64,000 nt of DNA from Bacteroidota bacterium. GTDB lineage: Bacteria > Bacteroidota > Bacteroidia > B-17B0 > Aurantibacillaceae. The position numbers were made by a program, and so were the translations under genes. Under the pieces are notes generated by a model that saw only the letters and a program-made list of their open reading frames with translations, did not search any database and was not told the DNA's origin. The DNA is taken from assembly GCA_003153315.1 (NCBI GenBank), contig PLYA01000054.1, positions 62,001 through 126,000 on the forward strand, in the 5' to 3' direction. This document shows positions 18,026-26,552 of the stretch, piece after piece. The number at the start of each line of letters is the position of its first letter. The stretch's first letter is position 1.

Positions 18026-19108
18026 ATGAAAAGCATTGCACTCTCCGATAAACACATAGCCCTTGGCGCCAAAATGATTGAATTTGCGGGCTATAACATG
18101 CCTGTTTCTTATAGCGGGCTTAATGATGAACATGCCACCGTGCGTAATGCCGTGGGCGTATTTGATGTTAGCCACATGGGCGAGTTTATTCTAAAAGGAG
18201 AGAATGCTTTAGATTTAATTCAGCGCGTTACCAGCAATGATGCGGCTGTGCTTACCGATGGAAAAGCCCAATACTCTTGCCTGCCAAACGGCAAAGGCGG
18301 TATTGTAGATGATTTATTGGTGTATCGTATAGATGAAAAAACCTATATGCTGGTAGTAAATGCCTCTAATATTGATAAAGACTGGAACTGGATTAGCAGC
18401 CACAATACCAAAGGAGTAGATATGAAAAACATATCCGATAAAACTTCCTTACTTGCGGTGCAGGGCCCAAAAGCCATAGATACTTTACAAAAACTTACTT
18501 CGGTTAAATTAGCCGATATACCTTATTATAGTTTTGTAAAAGGTACTTTTTGTGGCATTGATAATGTGGTGATATCCAACACCGGTTATACAGGTGCGGG
18601 TGGCTTTGAGCTTTATTTTGAGAATGAACATGCCAACAAAATATGGGATGCCATTTTTGAAGCCGGAAAAGAATTTGGAATTAAACCCATTGGTTTGGGT
18701 GCACGCGATACCCTGCGTTTAGAAATGGGCTTTTGTTTATACGGCAATGATATTGATGATACTACCTCTCCGCTTGAAGCAGGCTTAGGTTGGATTACCA
18801 AATTCACCAAAGATTTTACGGATAAGAACTTCCTGCTTGCGCAAAAAGAAAAAGGCTTAACCAGAAAACTGGTTGGCTTTGAAATGATTGACAGAGGTAT
18901 CCCTCGTCATGGCTACCCTATTGTAGATGCCGCAGGAAATAATATAGGGGTGGTAACATCAGGTACGCAATCACCAACACTAAACAAAGCCATTGGTATG
19001 GGCTACGTAAAAACAGATTTATCTAAAACAGGTACTGAAATCTATATCCAAATACGCGATAAAAATATCAAGGCTGTCGTAACTAAGATTCCCTTTTTGA
19101 AAAAGTAG
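18026..19108 (+). CDS. gcvT: Glycine cleavage system T protein (aminomethyltransferase)
   Basis: 360 residues, the usual length. GcvT moves the methylene group from the aminomethyl-lipoyl arm of GcvH to tetrahydrofolate and releases ammonia. Recognisable blocks are [24 protein letters not shown], the folate-pocket RTGYTG equivalent [14 protein letters not shown], and the [20 protein letters not shown] region with the folate-binding residues, followed by the C-terminal barrel domain ([16 protein letters not shown]). The gene stands alone; gcvH and gcvP are not in the window. Confidence 0.95.
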   Translation: MKSIALSDKHIALGAKMIEFAGYNMPVSYSGLNDEHATVRNAVGVFDVSHMGEFILKGENALDLIQRVTSNDAAVLTDGKAQYSCLPNGKGGIVDDLLVYRIDEKTYMLVVNASNIDKDWNWISSHNTKGVDMKNISDKTSLLAVQGPKAIDTLQKLTSVKLADIPYYSFVKGTFCGIDNVVISNTGYTGAGGFELYFENEHANKIWDAIFEAGKEFGIKPIGLGARDTLRLEMGFCLYGNDIDDTTSPLEAGLGWITKFTKDFTDKNFLLAQKEKGLTRKLVGFEMIDRGIPRHGYPIVDAAGNNIGVVTSGTQSPTLNKAIGMGYVKTDLSKTGTEIYIQIRDKNIKAVVTKIPFLKK

Positions 19109-19130
19109 GTTAAGCTAGGAGTAATATAAA

Positions 19131-19793
19131 TTACCACTTCTCATCACCCTCGTGCTCTTCGTGTTCAGAGCTTATTTCATCATCTTCATTTTCTTCTCCC
19201 TCAACCAATTCTTCATCATCTCCTTTGGGAACTAAATCACTTTCGTCTTCATTTAAAGAAGCTTCTTCACCTTCATCAAACACCAACTTTTCGTCTGTAA
19301 TCTTTTTAAAAATCTCTTCATCCGGAATATCATCATCTACCTCTCCCTTCTCTACTTCTTCTTTTAATTTCTCAATCAGTTTTTGCTTGTACTGTTTTGG
19401 GGCTTTACCAACACTCTTAATACATTGCGGGTATGTAGCCTTAGGGCTTTCGGGAACCAGTTTAATAAGCTCTATCAATAAAGTCCAGCAAACATCTTTA
19501 TCATATAAAAAAACAAAGCGCTGGTTAGGTTGTTCTATATAAGAAGCAATCTTGGTGTTTTTCATCAGCTTTATTCCCGGCTCCACATCTTCTTCCAGTA
19601 AGGTAATCTCAGTTCCTTTCTTGCTCCAATAATCATCGCTCACAAAAAAAGAAGCCGCGTGTTTAGAATCAAACTCAATGCTTTGTAAAATAATCTGAAA
19701 GAAATCAAAAAAGGTTTGAGATGACCTTATCTCAATATCACGGGTAATATCCTCGTAATCTTCAAACGTAACCCTAAACTTGTAAATAGCCAT
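19131..19793 (-). CDS. pRiA4b ORF-3 / IS1096 passenger TnpR-like family protein with acidic tail
   Basis: 220 residues. The N-terminal ~150 (MAIYKFRVTFEDYEDITRDI, then ITLLEED, then RFVFLYD and YPQC) match the pRiA4b ORF-3 family (PF07929), first described as a passenger of IS1096. The last ~60 residues are almost entirely Glu and Asp (EDDEISSEHEEHEGDE). No transposase is present, so despite the family name this is an ordinary chromosomal gene. Biochemical role unknown; the acidic tail suggests binding to a basic partner or DNA mimicry. Confidence 0.8.
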   Translation of the reverse strand: MAIYKFRVTFEDYEDITRDIEIRSSQTFFDFFQIILQSIEFDSKHAASFFVSDDYWSKKGTEITLLEEDVEPGIKLMKNTKIASYIEQPNQRFVFLYDKDVCWTLLIELIKLVPESPKATYPQCIKSVGKAPKQYKQKLIEKLKEEVEKGEVDDDIPDEEIFKKITDEKLVFDEGEEASLNEDESDLVPKGDDEELVEGEENEDDEISSEHEEHEGDEKW

Positions 19794-19872
19794 CGCTCTC
19801 TATTTGGGGGCTAAATTAAGTCTTTTTAGTATTTATGCAACAGGCTGTTGATATGTATAATACTTTTATTTA

Positions 19873-20532
19873 TTACTGTTTTTCCTTATAAGCATACTCC
19901 TCAAATAAAAGGTGTATATCAGAAATCAAACGACTTACCTCTGCACTATCAGTACCATCATAAAAACCACGTATATGCCTTTCTTTATCGACCAAAGCAA
20001 AGTTTTGCGTGTGTATAAAATCATCGGCATCACCTTTGCCTTCTTCAGCATTTAATAAATAACCTTTGCGAGCGAGCTCATACAATTGCTTTTTATCTCC
20101 GGTTAAAAATATCCAGTGTTTATCTGTAACCCCATGTTTTTGGGAATACTGTAAGAGTTGAGGTACAGAATCTGTTTCCGGATTAACCGTATGAGATAGA
20201 ATTAAAAAATCGTTCCTGCTTTTAAATGCCTTGTAAACTCTTTCTAATTGGTTACTCATTATCGGGCAAATAGACTGACAGGTAGTAAAAAAGAAATCGG
20301 TTACATATACTTTTTGTTTTACAGTTTCCTGCGTTACCTTCTCATTAAACTGATTTATAAAACTAAAATCCTGAACCGCATGGTGTTGTTTACTCTTTAT
20401 ATTTGTATAATTCTTCGGCTCGAAGTAGGGTAGCGTTCTTATAGGTTGAGAATGCTTAGTACTCATGTAATAAAGCCCTGCTATAACAGTTATAGCTAAT
20501 AGAACAAATAGGTAAACTTTGTTTTTAAACAT
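19873..20532 (-). CDS. SCO1/SenC family copper chaperone
   Basis: 219 residues with an N-terminal membrane anchor (6-23) and a periplasmic thioredoxin-like domain. The copper ligands are Cys85 and Cys89 in FFTTCQSICP (CxxxC) and His174 in FIHTQNF, all conserved. SCO proteins deliver copper to CuA of cytochrome c oxidase or keep its thiols reduced. Here it ends a minus-strand series with cytochrome-like, MbnP-like and Met-rich proteins, which suggests copper handling more than oxidase assembly alone; no oxidase genes are nearby. Confidence 0.9.
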   Translation of the reverse strand: MFKNKVYLFVLLAITVIAGLYYMSTKHSQPIRTLPYFEPKNYTNIKSKQHHAVQDFSFINQFNEKVTQETVKQKVYVTDFFFTTCQSICPIMSNQLERVYKAFKSRNDFLILSHTVNPETDSVPQLLQYSQKHGVTDKHWIFLTGDKKQLYELARKGYLLNAEEGKGDADDFIHTQNFALVDKERHIRGFYDGTDSAEVSRLISDIHLLFEEYAYKEKQ

Positions 20533-20547
20533 GCTACAATACTACGT

Positions 20548-20973
20548 TTAATTATTAAGCGCACCCTGTTGTATCCATTTTAGGATTAATTGCTGATTGT
20601 AGCTGCTTAAAGAAGCTGCGCCTTTTGGCATAGAACCATTTGTAATTACAATGTATAAATGACTACCACTTGGGTTTACGGTATAGGTTTCTTGTTTAGC
20701 CATTAAACTACTATACGCCGAAGCAGGAGTTAAATTAAGCCCTGCAGCAGGTGAGGTAGCCGCATGACAACCGCTTGAATTACACGAACTATTAAATATA
20801 GGAACAACATTGGTGCTGAAAGAAACTGTTGCGGGTAATTGTTGTGTGGTTGTAGTAGTTTGTGTAGTTGTAGTAGTTTGTGTAGTTTTCTTTTTACATG
20901 AAATTAAAAAGACAGTTACTACTCCCATTAGAAGAATAGCAACTGTCCTATTATATAAATATTGCCTTTTCAA
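20548..20973 (-). CDS. Cytochrome c-like lipoprotein with CX4CH motif
   Basis: 141 residues. Lipobox ending at Cys26 (FLISC), then a low-complexity Thr/Gln linker (about 29-45) encoded by a degenerate microsatellite. The domain has CNSSGCH at 64-70, that is CX4CH instead of CX2CH, and a likely axial ligand in SMPKG (Met115), followed by QLILKWIQQGALNN. This layout is known in Planctomycetes/Bacteroidota cytochrome-like domains. It would carry one heme at the outer or inner membrane and could pass electrons to or from the adjacent SCO or MbnP proteins. Whether CX4CH binds heme here is an inference. Confidence 0.75.
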   Translation of the reverse strand: MKRQYLYNRTVAILLMGVVTVFLISCKKKTTQTTTTTQTTTTTQQLPATVSFSTNVVPIFNSSCNSSGCHAATSPAAGLNLTPASAYSSLMAKQETYTVNPSGSHLYIVITNGSMPKGAASLSSYNQQLILKWIQQGALNN

Positions 20974-20975
20974 GT

Positions 20976-21899
20976 TTATTGCTTTTCGTAATGAAACATA
21001 TTGGCAACACCGTTTCTGATTGCAGTAGCTGTATTGGCATTTGCCGTTGTGTTGTTAGGCGGCACAAAGCTGGTAATGCCTTTCATTAGTTGCCCGTAGT
21101 CGCATATCAAGTGCATCTCGGCTGGAGAAGCCATCGTATTGGAAGTAGATACCGATACCGATGTTTGCCCTGCATTGGCTGTGGTTTGTGCAGGTAAATT
21201 AATGGCTACGGTGGCTGTACTTAACTGATAGCTAAAATGCTGGTACTTGCCTGTTTGATTTACACTTGTATCGGCAAAACCCGAAACATTTACAAAGTAA
21301 TAACCCGTAGTTGAATTCCAAGAACCAGACCACATAGGTGCAATAGTACCAGCCTGCCCTGCAGAGGATGTAAAGGTTGCCGGAGGGTTGAATACATTAA
21401 AAGTTGTGCCTGCACCACTACCCGGAAATTGCTGAGAAGCATCAGCCATATTCATACTTGGGTTCATTCCGTTTGCAGAGGCATCTAAGCCCACGTTAAA
21501 GCTAACCGAATTGTAGTTTCCGGTAGGAACAGAACCCAAAATATAAGGACCCTCAGCTGCAATGTATTTTAAAATATATTGTCCGCTAACAGAAACGTTT
21601 GAACCGTTTGTATTATGCAATACTATGTTTGAGATATACAACTGAGCCGTATCTAACATAATATTTACATAGCCCTTATGACTTGGAACAGATGTAAAGA
21701 TGCTATCCTGAATAGGAAAGCCTAAGCCGGAAGGAGTAAGCGAATCTTCGTTATTACTGATATTGGTATGCAAGTGAAAACTTATTACGCCATACGTTGT
21801 TGGTGGTGTTGGGTTAGTGGTTTTATTATCCTTTTTGCAAGCAATAAGGCTTATTAGCCCCGCTATTGCCGTTACTATAATTGTTTTATTTATTTCCAT
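20976..21899 (-). CDS. MbnP-like copper-binding lipoprotein
   Basis: 307 residues, lipobox with Cys21 (LIAC). The MbnP-like (PF20243) pattern is visible: FHLHTNI near the start, TAQLYISNIVL, then GNYNSVSFNVGLDASANG, and a Trp in MWSGSWN. In methanobactin producers MbnP works with the di-heme enzyme MbnH in periplasmic copper handling; here the neighbouring heme protein is the small CX4CH lipoprotein, 2 bp downstream. Placed in a run of five genes with SCO and Met-rich proteins. Specific copper ligands cannot be identified with certainty. Confidence 0.75.
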   Translation of the reverse strand: MEINKTIIVTAIAGLISLIACKKDNKTTNPTPPTTYGVISFHLHTNISNNEDSLTPSGLGFPIQDSIFTSVPSHKGYVNIMLDTAQLYISNIVLHNTNGSNVSVSGQYILKYIAAEGPYILGSVPTGNYNSVSFNVGLDASANGMNPSMNMADASQQFPGSGAGTTFNVFNPPATFTSSAGQAGTIAPMWSGSWNSTTGYYFVNVSGFADTSVNQTGKYQHFSYQLSTATVAINLPAQTTANAGQTSVSVSTSNTMASPAEMHLICDYGQLMKGITSFVPPNNTTANANTATAIRNGVANMFHYEKQ

Positions 21900-22071
21900 G
21901 TTTAATTTTTCTTTAAGATGTTATTTAAATGTTTTTTAATTAAGATTAATTGATTGCCAAGTATGGCTAATTCTATTACTAAGAAGATGATTAATAATTT
22001 CATGTTTCGTTTTTGTTTTTTAATTATTGTAACATGGTGTTCGCCTAACGGCTCGGGTCATGTTTTTGTTT

Positions 22072-23190
22072 TTAAAAATTATACTGCAACCTTGCTGTTA
22101 GTGTGTACTTAACAGGCATTTGAAACTCTTGTTGTGGTGCTACACCTGTAGGAAAAGGCCTGCCTTGCAGGTTTTGATATAAGGGCATTCCGCACTCTAT
22201 CAATAAATGTAACCCCTTAAAACAAGATTTCGGTGAATATAAGTTAATACCCACCAAGCCATTGATAAGCTTCTTGCTTCCGTAGTTATATACATTGGCA
22301 GTAGGGTCGGAGCTTGCCGTTTGGTTTATACCGTTATCATACCCATACAAAGCACTCATGTAATACCCTTCGCCACGTAAAGAAATACTTGCCCATGATG
22401 CTACTTTATAAGCAGCCCAAGGACTAAAACTAGACTCATTGCCCAGACTATAGTTATGCGAATTAACCCCAAGCTTTATATTGCCTTGAAACGCAACACC
22501 AAAACTAAAGTGATTGAATTGATTGGCATAAACTATACTCGGAAGTAGGTTATAAGTACCTGTACCTAACTGCATGCAATAAGACATGATAGAATTACTT
22601 CCTTCCATGGTAGTGCCTCTTACATTGATGCTTCCGGTTGGTAAACTAACGCCTGCGGCAACTACCAATCGCTGATTGCAACTTGATAAGAAATTGTAAA
22701 GCAAATACAACTTCGTGTCTCCTAAACCTGACGACTTCATATTGGCAGGCATATTAGCGGTAGGGTTTGTCATTACCATACCCGGCATGCTCATCGTACT
22801 CATGGGCATCATGTTCATGCTCATGGTATTTATGTTATAGTTTATCATCACCATAGCCGTAAGCTTATCTGTAATACCATACATAGGCATCAGCATGTGC
22901 ATTTGCATATTCATTTTGTTGGGAGCCATCATATAGTTTACAAAAACCTGATTATCGCTAACCGAGCTTGTACCACTTTGACTGCCTTGCATAGCCATGT
23001 TCATATAACTATATGCAATACCAAGTTTTCCTTTTTCATGCACATGGTCAACCATAATACCTGCCGGAGCTAAATCATCAGCTCTGCGACAACAAGAGCC
23101 ATCGCATGAGCTACTGTCTTGTCCTTTGGTTGAATTAACTACAAATATTTGCAGCAAAGCAACCAAAAGAAGAATGTTTACTTTCTTCAT
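22072..23190 (-). CDS. Met-rich outer-membrane barrel protein (copper-associated)
   Basis: 372 residues with signal peptide (ends NSTKGQ). The mature start has SSCDGSCCRRADDLAPAGIM and DHVHEKGKLGIAYSYM, typical of a Bacteroidota outer-membrane transporter family. Residues about 90-150 are very rich in Met (MNMQMHMLMPMYG, then MSMNMMPMSTMSMPGM), the kind of Mets motif that binds Cu(I). The rest is an alternating beta-barrel pattern ending in aromatic Phe (LTARLQYNF). The protein may take up or sequester copper at the outer membrane. It is followed by the MbnP-like gene (172 bp) and preceded by the small Cys-motif gene. Confidence 0.75.
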   Translation of the reverse strand: MKKVNILLLVALLQIFVVNSTKGQDSSSCDGSCCRRADDLAPAGIMVDHVHEKGKLGIAYSYMNMAMQGSQSGTSSVSDNQVFVNYMMAPNKMNMQMHMLMPMYGITDKLTAMVMINYNINTMSMNMMPMSTMSMPGMVMTNPTANMPANMKSSGLGDTKLYLLYNFLSSCNQRLVVAAGVSLPTGSINVRGTTMEGSNSIMSYCMQLGTGTYNLLPSIVYANQFNHFSFGVAFQGNIKLGVNSHNYSLGNESSFSPWAAYKVASWASISLRGEGYYMSALYGYDNGINQTASSDPTANVYNYGSKKLINGLVGINLYSPKSCFKGLHLLIECGMPLYQNLQGRPFPTGVAPQQEFQMPVKYTLTARLQYNF

Positions 23191-23255
23191 TGTGATTTAA
23201 AAAGATTTAATTACTAATAGATGCAAAGGAATTGCACCCTGAAAAGACTTAGTAA

Positions 23256-23645
23256 TTAAGCTCGTGGCGGATGAAAGATATCCTTCAAATAGCTGGAAGG
23301 AAGTTTATCGCTAAACGTATTCAGGTAGCAGGTAGCATTATCAGGTAGCAGGTAGCATTCAGTATTAAAAGAAAAGATGGAACTTACATGCACCACATTT
23401 TCTTCCTGATTAGCGTTGCCCTTAGTAGTATTTCCATCCGAAGGAACATCGGCACTTGCCTTTTTCAATTGCTTCATCAAATGGCATTTACCGTTACAAT
23501 TCATCTTGGGTTTGTTGCGGTTCTCGCACAGGTTCTTCGAGATGTATTCCTTATTAAGCGCGTAATCCACCAAAGGAAACAGGGGCTTTAAAACAACCAG
23601 ACTGTAAATACATAAAAAGAATATGGCAAAACCCTTACGCAACAT
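23256..23645 (-). CDS. Small Cys/Met-motif membrane protein of the copper cluster
   Basis: 129 residues with one N-terminal membrane span (5-27). The conserved core CENRNKPKMNCNGKCHLMKQ contains three Cys, one His and two Met and is a family signature that accompanies copper genes in Bacteroidota; reading as a metal-binding site is inference. The C-terminal third contains a 20-bp tandem duplication (23321-23360) encoding ECYLLPDNATCYLN. First gene of the minus-strand series. A TAAGTTTG -7 box on the minus strand (23660-23653) lies only eight bases before the ATG, implying a very short leader. Confidence 0.65.
   Translation of the reverse strand: MLRKGFAIFFLCIYSLVVLKPLFPLVDYALNKEYISKNLCENRNKPKMNCNGKCHLMKQLKKASADVPSDGNTTKGNANQEENVVHVSSIFSFNTECYLLPDNATCYLNTFSDKLPSSYLKDIFHPPRA
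23321..23360. repeat. 20-bp tandem duplication inside a coding sequence
   Basis: Two adjacent copies of tcaggtagcaggtagcatt plus a/c, identical in 19 of 20 bases, each holding two AGGTAGC words. Since 20 is not a multiple of three, gain or loss of one copy would shift the frame of the C-terminus. Confidence 0.85.
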
Positions 23646-23723
23646 TTGCCTGCAAACTTACAAAAGATTTAAATATTTTTTTCTCATTTTAATTAAGGGC
23701 TGACTTATTATTTTTCAGTTACT

Positions 23724-23975
23724 GGAAGTTTCTATAACCTTATGGGAACCCCCCATAACCTTGGTGAGACTTCCACCAACCTTTTAAGAACTTCCACCAA
23801 CCCTGATGAGGCTTCCAATAATCTTGCCGGTACCTCCATCAACCCTGATGAGACTTCCAATAACCTTGCCGGAACCTTCATCAACCCTGATGGAACTCCC
23901 CACAACCTTGTGGGAAGTTCCCAAAACCTTGGTGGGAGTTCTGAAAACCCTGAAGAAACTTCTAAAAACTGAAAA
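23724..23975. repeat. 21-bp tandem repeat array 2 (12 units, GGAASTTCC-type core)
   Basis: Twelve consecutive 21-bp units with no indel. Typical units are gagacttccaataaccttg plus cc and ggaaccttcatcaaccctga plus t. Dyad cores are GGAAGTTCC, GGAACTCCC, GAGACTTCC and GGTACC; the second half of each unit is AAYAACCYTG. The middle units alternate in a 42-bp super-period (heptapeptides ending NPD and NLA if read in the plus frame). Stop-free plus frames exist but have no credible start, and the array lies in the 512-bp gap 23646-24157 between divergent genes. The remaining part of that gap holds the helicase promoter and otherwise nothing I recognise. Confidence 0.9.
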
Positions 23976-24045
23976 TGCCCCTATAACTATTATAGAATTG
24001 ATATGGAACAGAGCATTATAATGTAAATTACTGCTGAAAACTTTT

Positions 24046-24077
24046 TTGCGGCAAAGCCCTTATCAATCCTAATTTTG
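24046..24077 (+). promoter_or_regulatory. Complete Bacteroidota-type promoter of the UvrD/PcrA gene
   Basis: TTG at 24046-24048 (inside TTTTTTG) as -33 element and TAATTTTG at 24070-24077 as -7 element, separated by 21 bp. Transcription should begin around 24084, giving a leader of about 70 bases before the TTG start codon. Confidence 0.55.
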
Positions 24078-24157
24078 CAAGGTAATGTACGTTGTATCCT
24101 GTACACAGACTTGAGACAAAATACAATATACAAGGTACAATTTAAAAAAATAAACAA

Positions 24158-26551
24158 TTGACATACTTAGACGAGCTAAACCCCACGCAACGCGAGGCTG
24201 CCGAACATACCGAGGGCCCGTTGATGATTATTGCCGGTGCGGGCTCGGGCAAAACGCGGGTGCTTACTTACCGCATTGCGCATATTATAGAAAAAGGTGC
24301 CTCGCCGTTTAGCATACTTGCCCTAACCTTTACCAACAAAGCCGCCCGCGAGATGAAAGCGCGTATAGGCAAACTGGTTGGCGATGCTGATGCCAAAGCC
24401 CTTTGGATGGGAACCTTTCACAGCGTGTTTGCCCGCATACTTCGCTTTGAAGCCGAGAAGCTGGGCTACCCCAAAAACTTTACCATTTATGATACGGATG
24501 ACAGCAAAGGGGTAATTAAAGAAATTCTCAAGACTTTCAATCTGGACGATAAGGTGTATAAACCTTCCTTGGTGTTAAACCGTATCTCATCCGCCAAAAA
24601 TAATTTAATAGGTTACAAGCAATACCTGAGTAACCCTACCTATATGACGGATGATAGGGCTTCGCAAAAACCTATGTTGGGCGAGGTGTATGAGGCTTAC
24701 CAAAAGCGTTTGTTTCGTGCAGGCGCTATGGATTTTGATGACTTGCTTTTTAATACCAATGTATTGTTGCGCGATTTCCCCGATGTGTTGATTAAGTACC
24801 AGGATAAGTTTAAATACATTCTGGTAGATGAGTATCAGGATACCAACTTCTCTCAGTATGTAATCGTTAAACAGCTTGCCGCCCGATACGAAAACCTTTG
24901 TGTGGTGGGCGATGATGCACAGAGTATTTACTCTTTCAGGGGAGCTAACATCCAGAATATTTTAAACTTCGAGAAAGATTATCCCGATGTAAAGAAGCTT
25001 TTCCTGGAACAGAATTACCGTTCTACGCAGAACATTGTAAACGCTGCCAACTCCATCATATCAAAAAACACTGAGCAGTTTGAAAAGAATGTTTTTACGC
25101 ACAACGGAGTAGGGGAGAAGATAAAAATACTTTGCTCTGCCACCGATAATGAAGAAGGATATAAAGTTGCCAACTCCATCTTTAATATTAAGATGAATAT
25201 GCAATTGCCCAATGCGGCTTTTGCCATTCTGTACCGTACTAATGCCCAATCGCGTGCCTTTGAAGAAGGTTTTCGTAAACTCAATATTCCCTACCGTATT
25301 TATGGAGGTGTCTCCTTTTACCAACGCAAAGAGATTAAAGATGTGCTGGCTTATTTCCGTCTGGCTATCAATCCTAATGATGATCAATCTATGCGTCGTG
25401 TAATTAATTATCCGGCACGTGGCATTGGGCAATCAACTATTGATAAAATATCGGTACTTGCCGCAGATAATGATGCCAGTATTTTTACCGTAATAGATAA
25501 CCTGCATGATTTTAACCCTGAAATAAATGCAGGCACCGCAGGTAAACTAAAAGACTTTGCTGCTATGGTTAAAAGCTTTGGGAATATCGCTACTCAACAA
25601 GATGCTTTTGAAACAGCTAACCATATTATAAATAGCACAGGTATTTTAAGAGACCTGAACAAAGAAAAAACTCCTGAAGAAATAAGCCGTGTAGAAAACG
25701 TAGAAGAGTTATTAAGTGCCGTAAAAGGTTTTATAGAAACTGAACGTACTCCACAGGAAGAAGAATTAAAACAGGATATTGTTGAACAACAAGTTCCTAA
25801 TACCGAAGACCTGTTTGCGCAACAAGCCGATACAGGTATAAAAACCATTGATGAGTTTATGCAGGAAATAGCCCTGCTTACGGATGCTGATAAAAACAAA
25901 GATGATGAGCATGCCGATAAGATTTCTTTAATGACTATACATGCTTCTAAAGGATTGGAGTTTCCGTATGTATATATAGTTGGGTTGGAAGAAAATCTTT
26001 TCCCATCGCAAATGGCTTTGATGGATAAATCTGATTTGGAAGAAGAACGCCGTTTGTTTTATGTAGCAGTTACCCGTGCAGAGAAACAGGCCTTTTTAAG
26101 TTATGCTGAGAGACGCTTCAAATATGGTAACCCTGTATTTTGTGAGGCAAGCAGGTTTATAGATGAGATAGATTCTCAGTATTTAGAATACCCCGATGGT
26201 GGAGATAAACCAAAAGAAAGACTGGTTGATTTTAATGGAGGAGGAGAAACATCCTATCAAAAGAATTATACCAAAACCAGTAATATAGATTTATTAAAAC
26301 CAAAGCAGGCTTCTCCTGTTTTAAAAAGAAACCTGGTTTCAACAAATAAAATAAATACACAAGCAGCCCCAGTTGATGCCCAGGCTATTAAAAGCATTAA
26401 AGAAGGCACGTTGGTTCAGCACGATAAATTTGGTAACGGAACCGTACTTGCTTTAGAAGGCGACTTCCCGAATATAAAAGCCACCATACAATTTGATTTA
26501 GGCGGACAAAAGCAATTGTTGCTTAAGTATGCTAAGCTTAAGGTTGTGTAA
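24158..26551 (+). CDS. pcrA: UvrD/PcrA-family ATP-dependent DNA helicase
   Basis: 797 residues, normal for PcrA/UvrD. Walker A AGAGSGKT is at 26-33, Walker B/motif II reads VDEYQDTN, motif V region LMTIHASKGLEFPYVYIVGL, and motif VI EERRLFYVAVTRAEK. The C-terminus has the Tudor-like VQHDKFGNGTVLALEGD domain that binds RNA polymerase or RecA-type partners. The enzyme unwinds 3'-5' in nucleotide excision and mismatch repair and in removal of blocked complexes. Translation starts at TTG: homologues start with MxYLxELNPxQ, which matches the sequence from this codon, and no suitable ATG lies upstream. Confidence 0.95.
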   Translation: MTYLDELNPTQREAAEHTEGPLMIIAGAGSGKTRVLTYRIAHIIEKGASPFSILALTFTNKAAREMKARIGKLVGDADAKALWMGTFHSVFARILRFEAEKLGYPKNFTIYDTDDSKGVIKEILKTFNLDDKVYKPSLVLNRISSAKNNLIGYKQYLSNPTYMTDDRASQKPMLGEVYEAYQKRLFRAGAMDFDDLLFNTNVLLRDFPDVLIKYQDKFKYILVDEYQDTNFSQYVIVKQLAARYENLCVVGDDAQSIYSFRGANIQNILNFEKDYPDVKKLFLEQNYRSTQNIVNAANSIISKNTEQFEKNVFTHNGVGEKIKILCSATDNEEGYKVANSIFNIKMNMQLPNAAFAILYRTNAQSRAFEEGFRKLNIPYRIYGGVSFYQRKEIKDVLAYFRLAINPNDDQSMRRVINYPARGIGQSTIDKISVLAADNDASIFTVIDNLHDFNPEINAGTAGKLKDFAAMVKSFGNIATQQDAFETANHIINSTGILRDLNKEKTPEEISRVENVEELLSAVKGFIETERTPQEEELKQDIVEQQVPNTEDLFAQQADTGIKTIDEFMQEIALLTDADKNKDDEHADKISLMTIHASKGLEFPYVYIVGLEENLFPSQMALMDKSDLEEERRLFYVAVTRAEKQAFLSYAERRFKYGNPVFCEASRFIDEIDSQYLEYPDGGDKPKERLVDFNGGGETSYQKNYTKTSNIDLLKPKQASPVLKRNLVSTNKINTQAAPVDAQAIKSIKEGTLVQHDKFGNGTVLALEGDFPNIKATIQFDLGGQKQLLLKYAKLKVV

Positions 26552-26552
26552 C

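Noticed and set aside
19131-19793. Mobile element (IS1096 passenger family name)
   Set aside because: No transposase or terminal repeats are present; the family name is historical.
19838-19855. CAACAGGCTGTTG palindrome as operator or terminator
   Set aside because: A single short palindrome without T-run or partner site is not enough for a call.
23742-24021. Two plus-strand frames through array 2 encoding heptapeptide repeats
   Set aside because: Same reason as for array 1; the two frames overlap each other and neither has a credible start.
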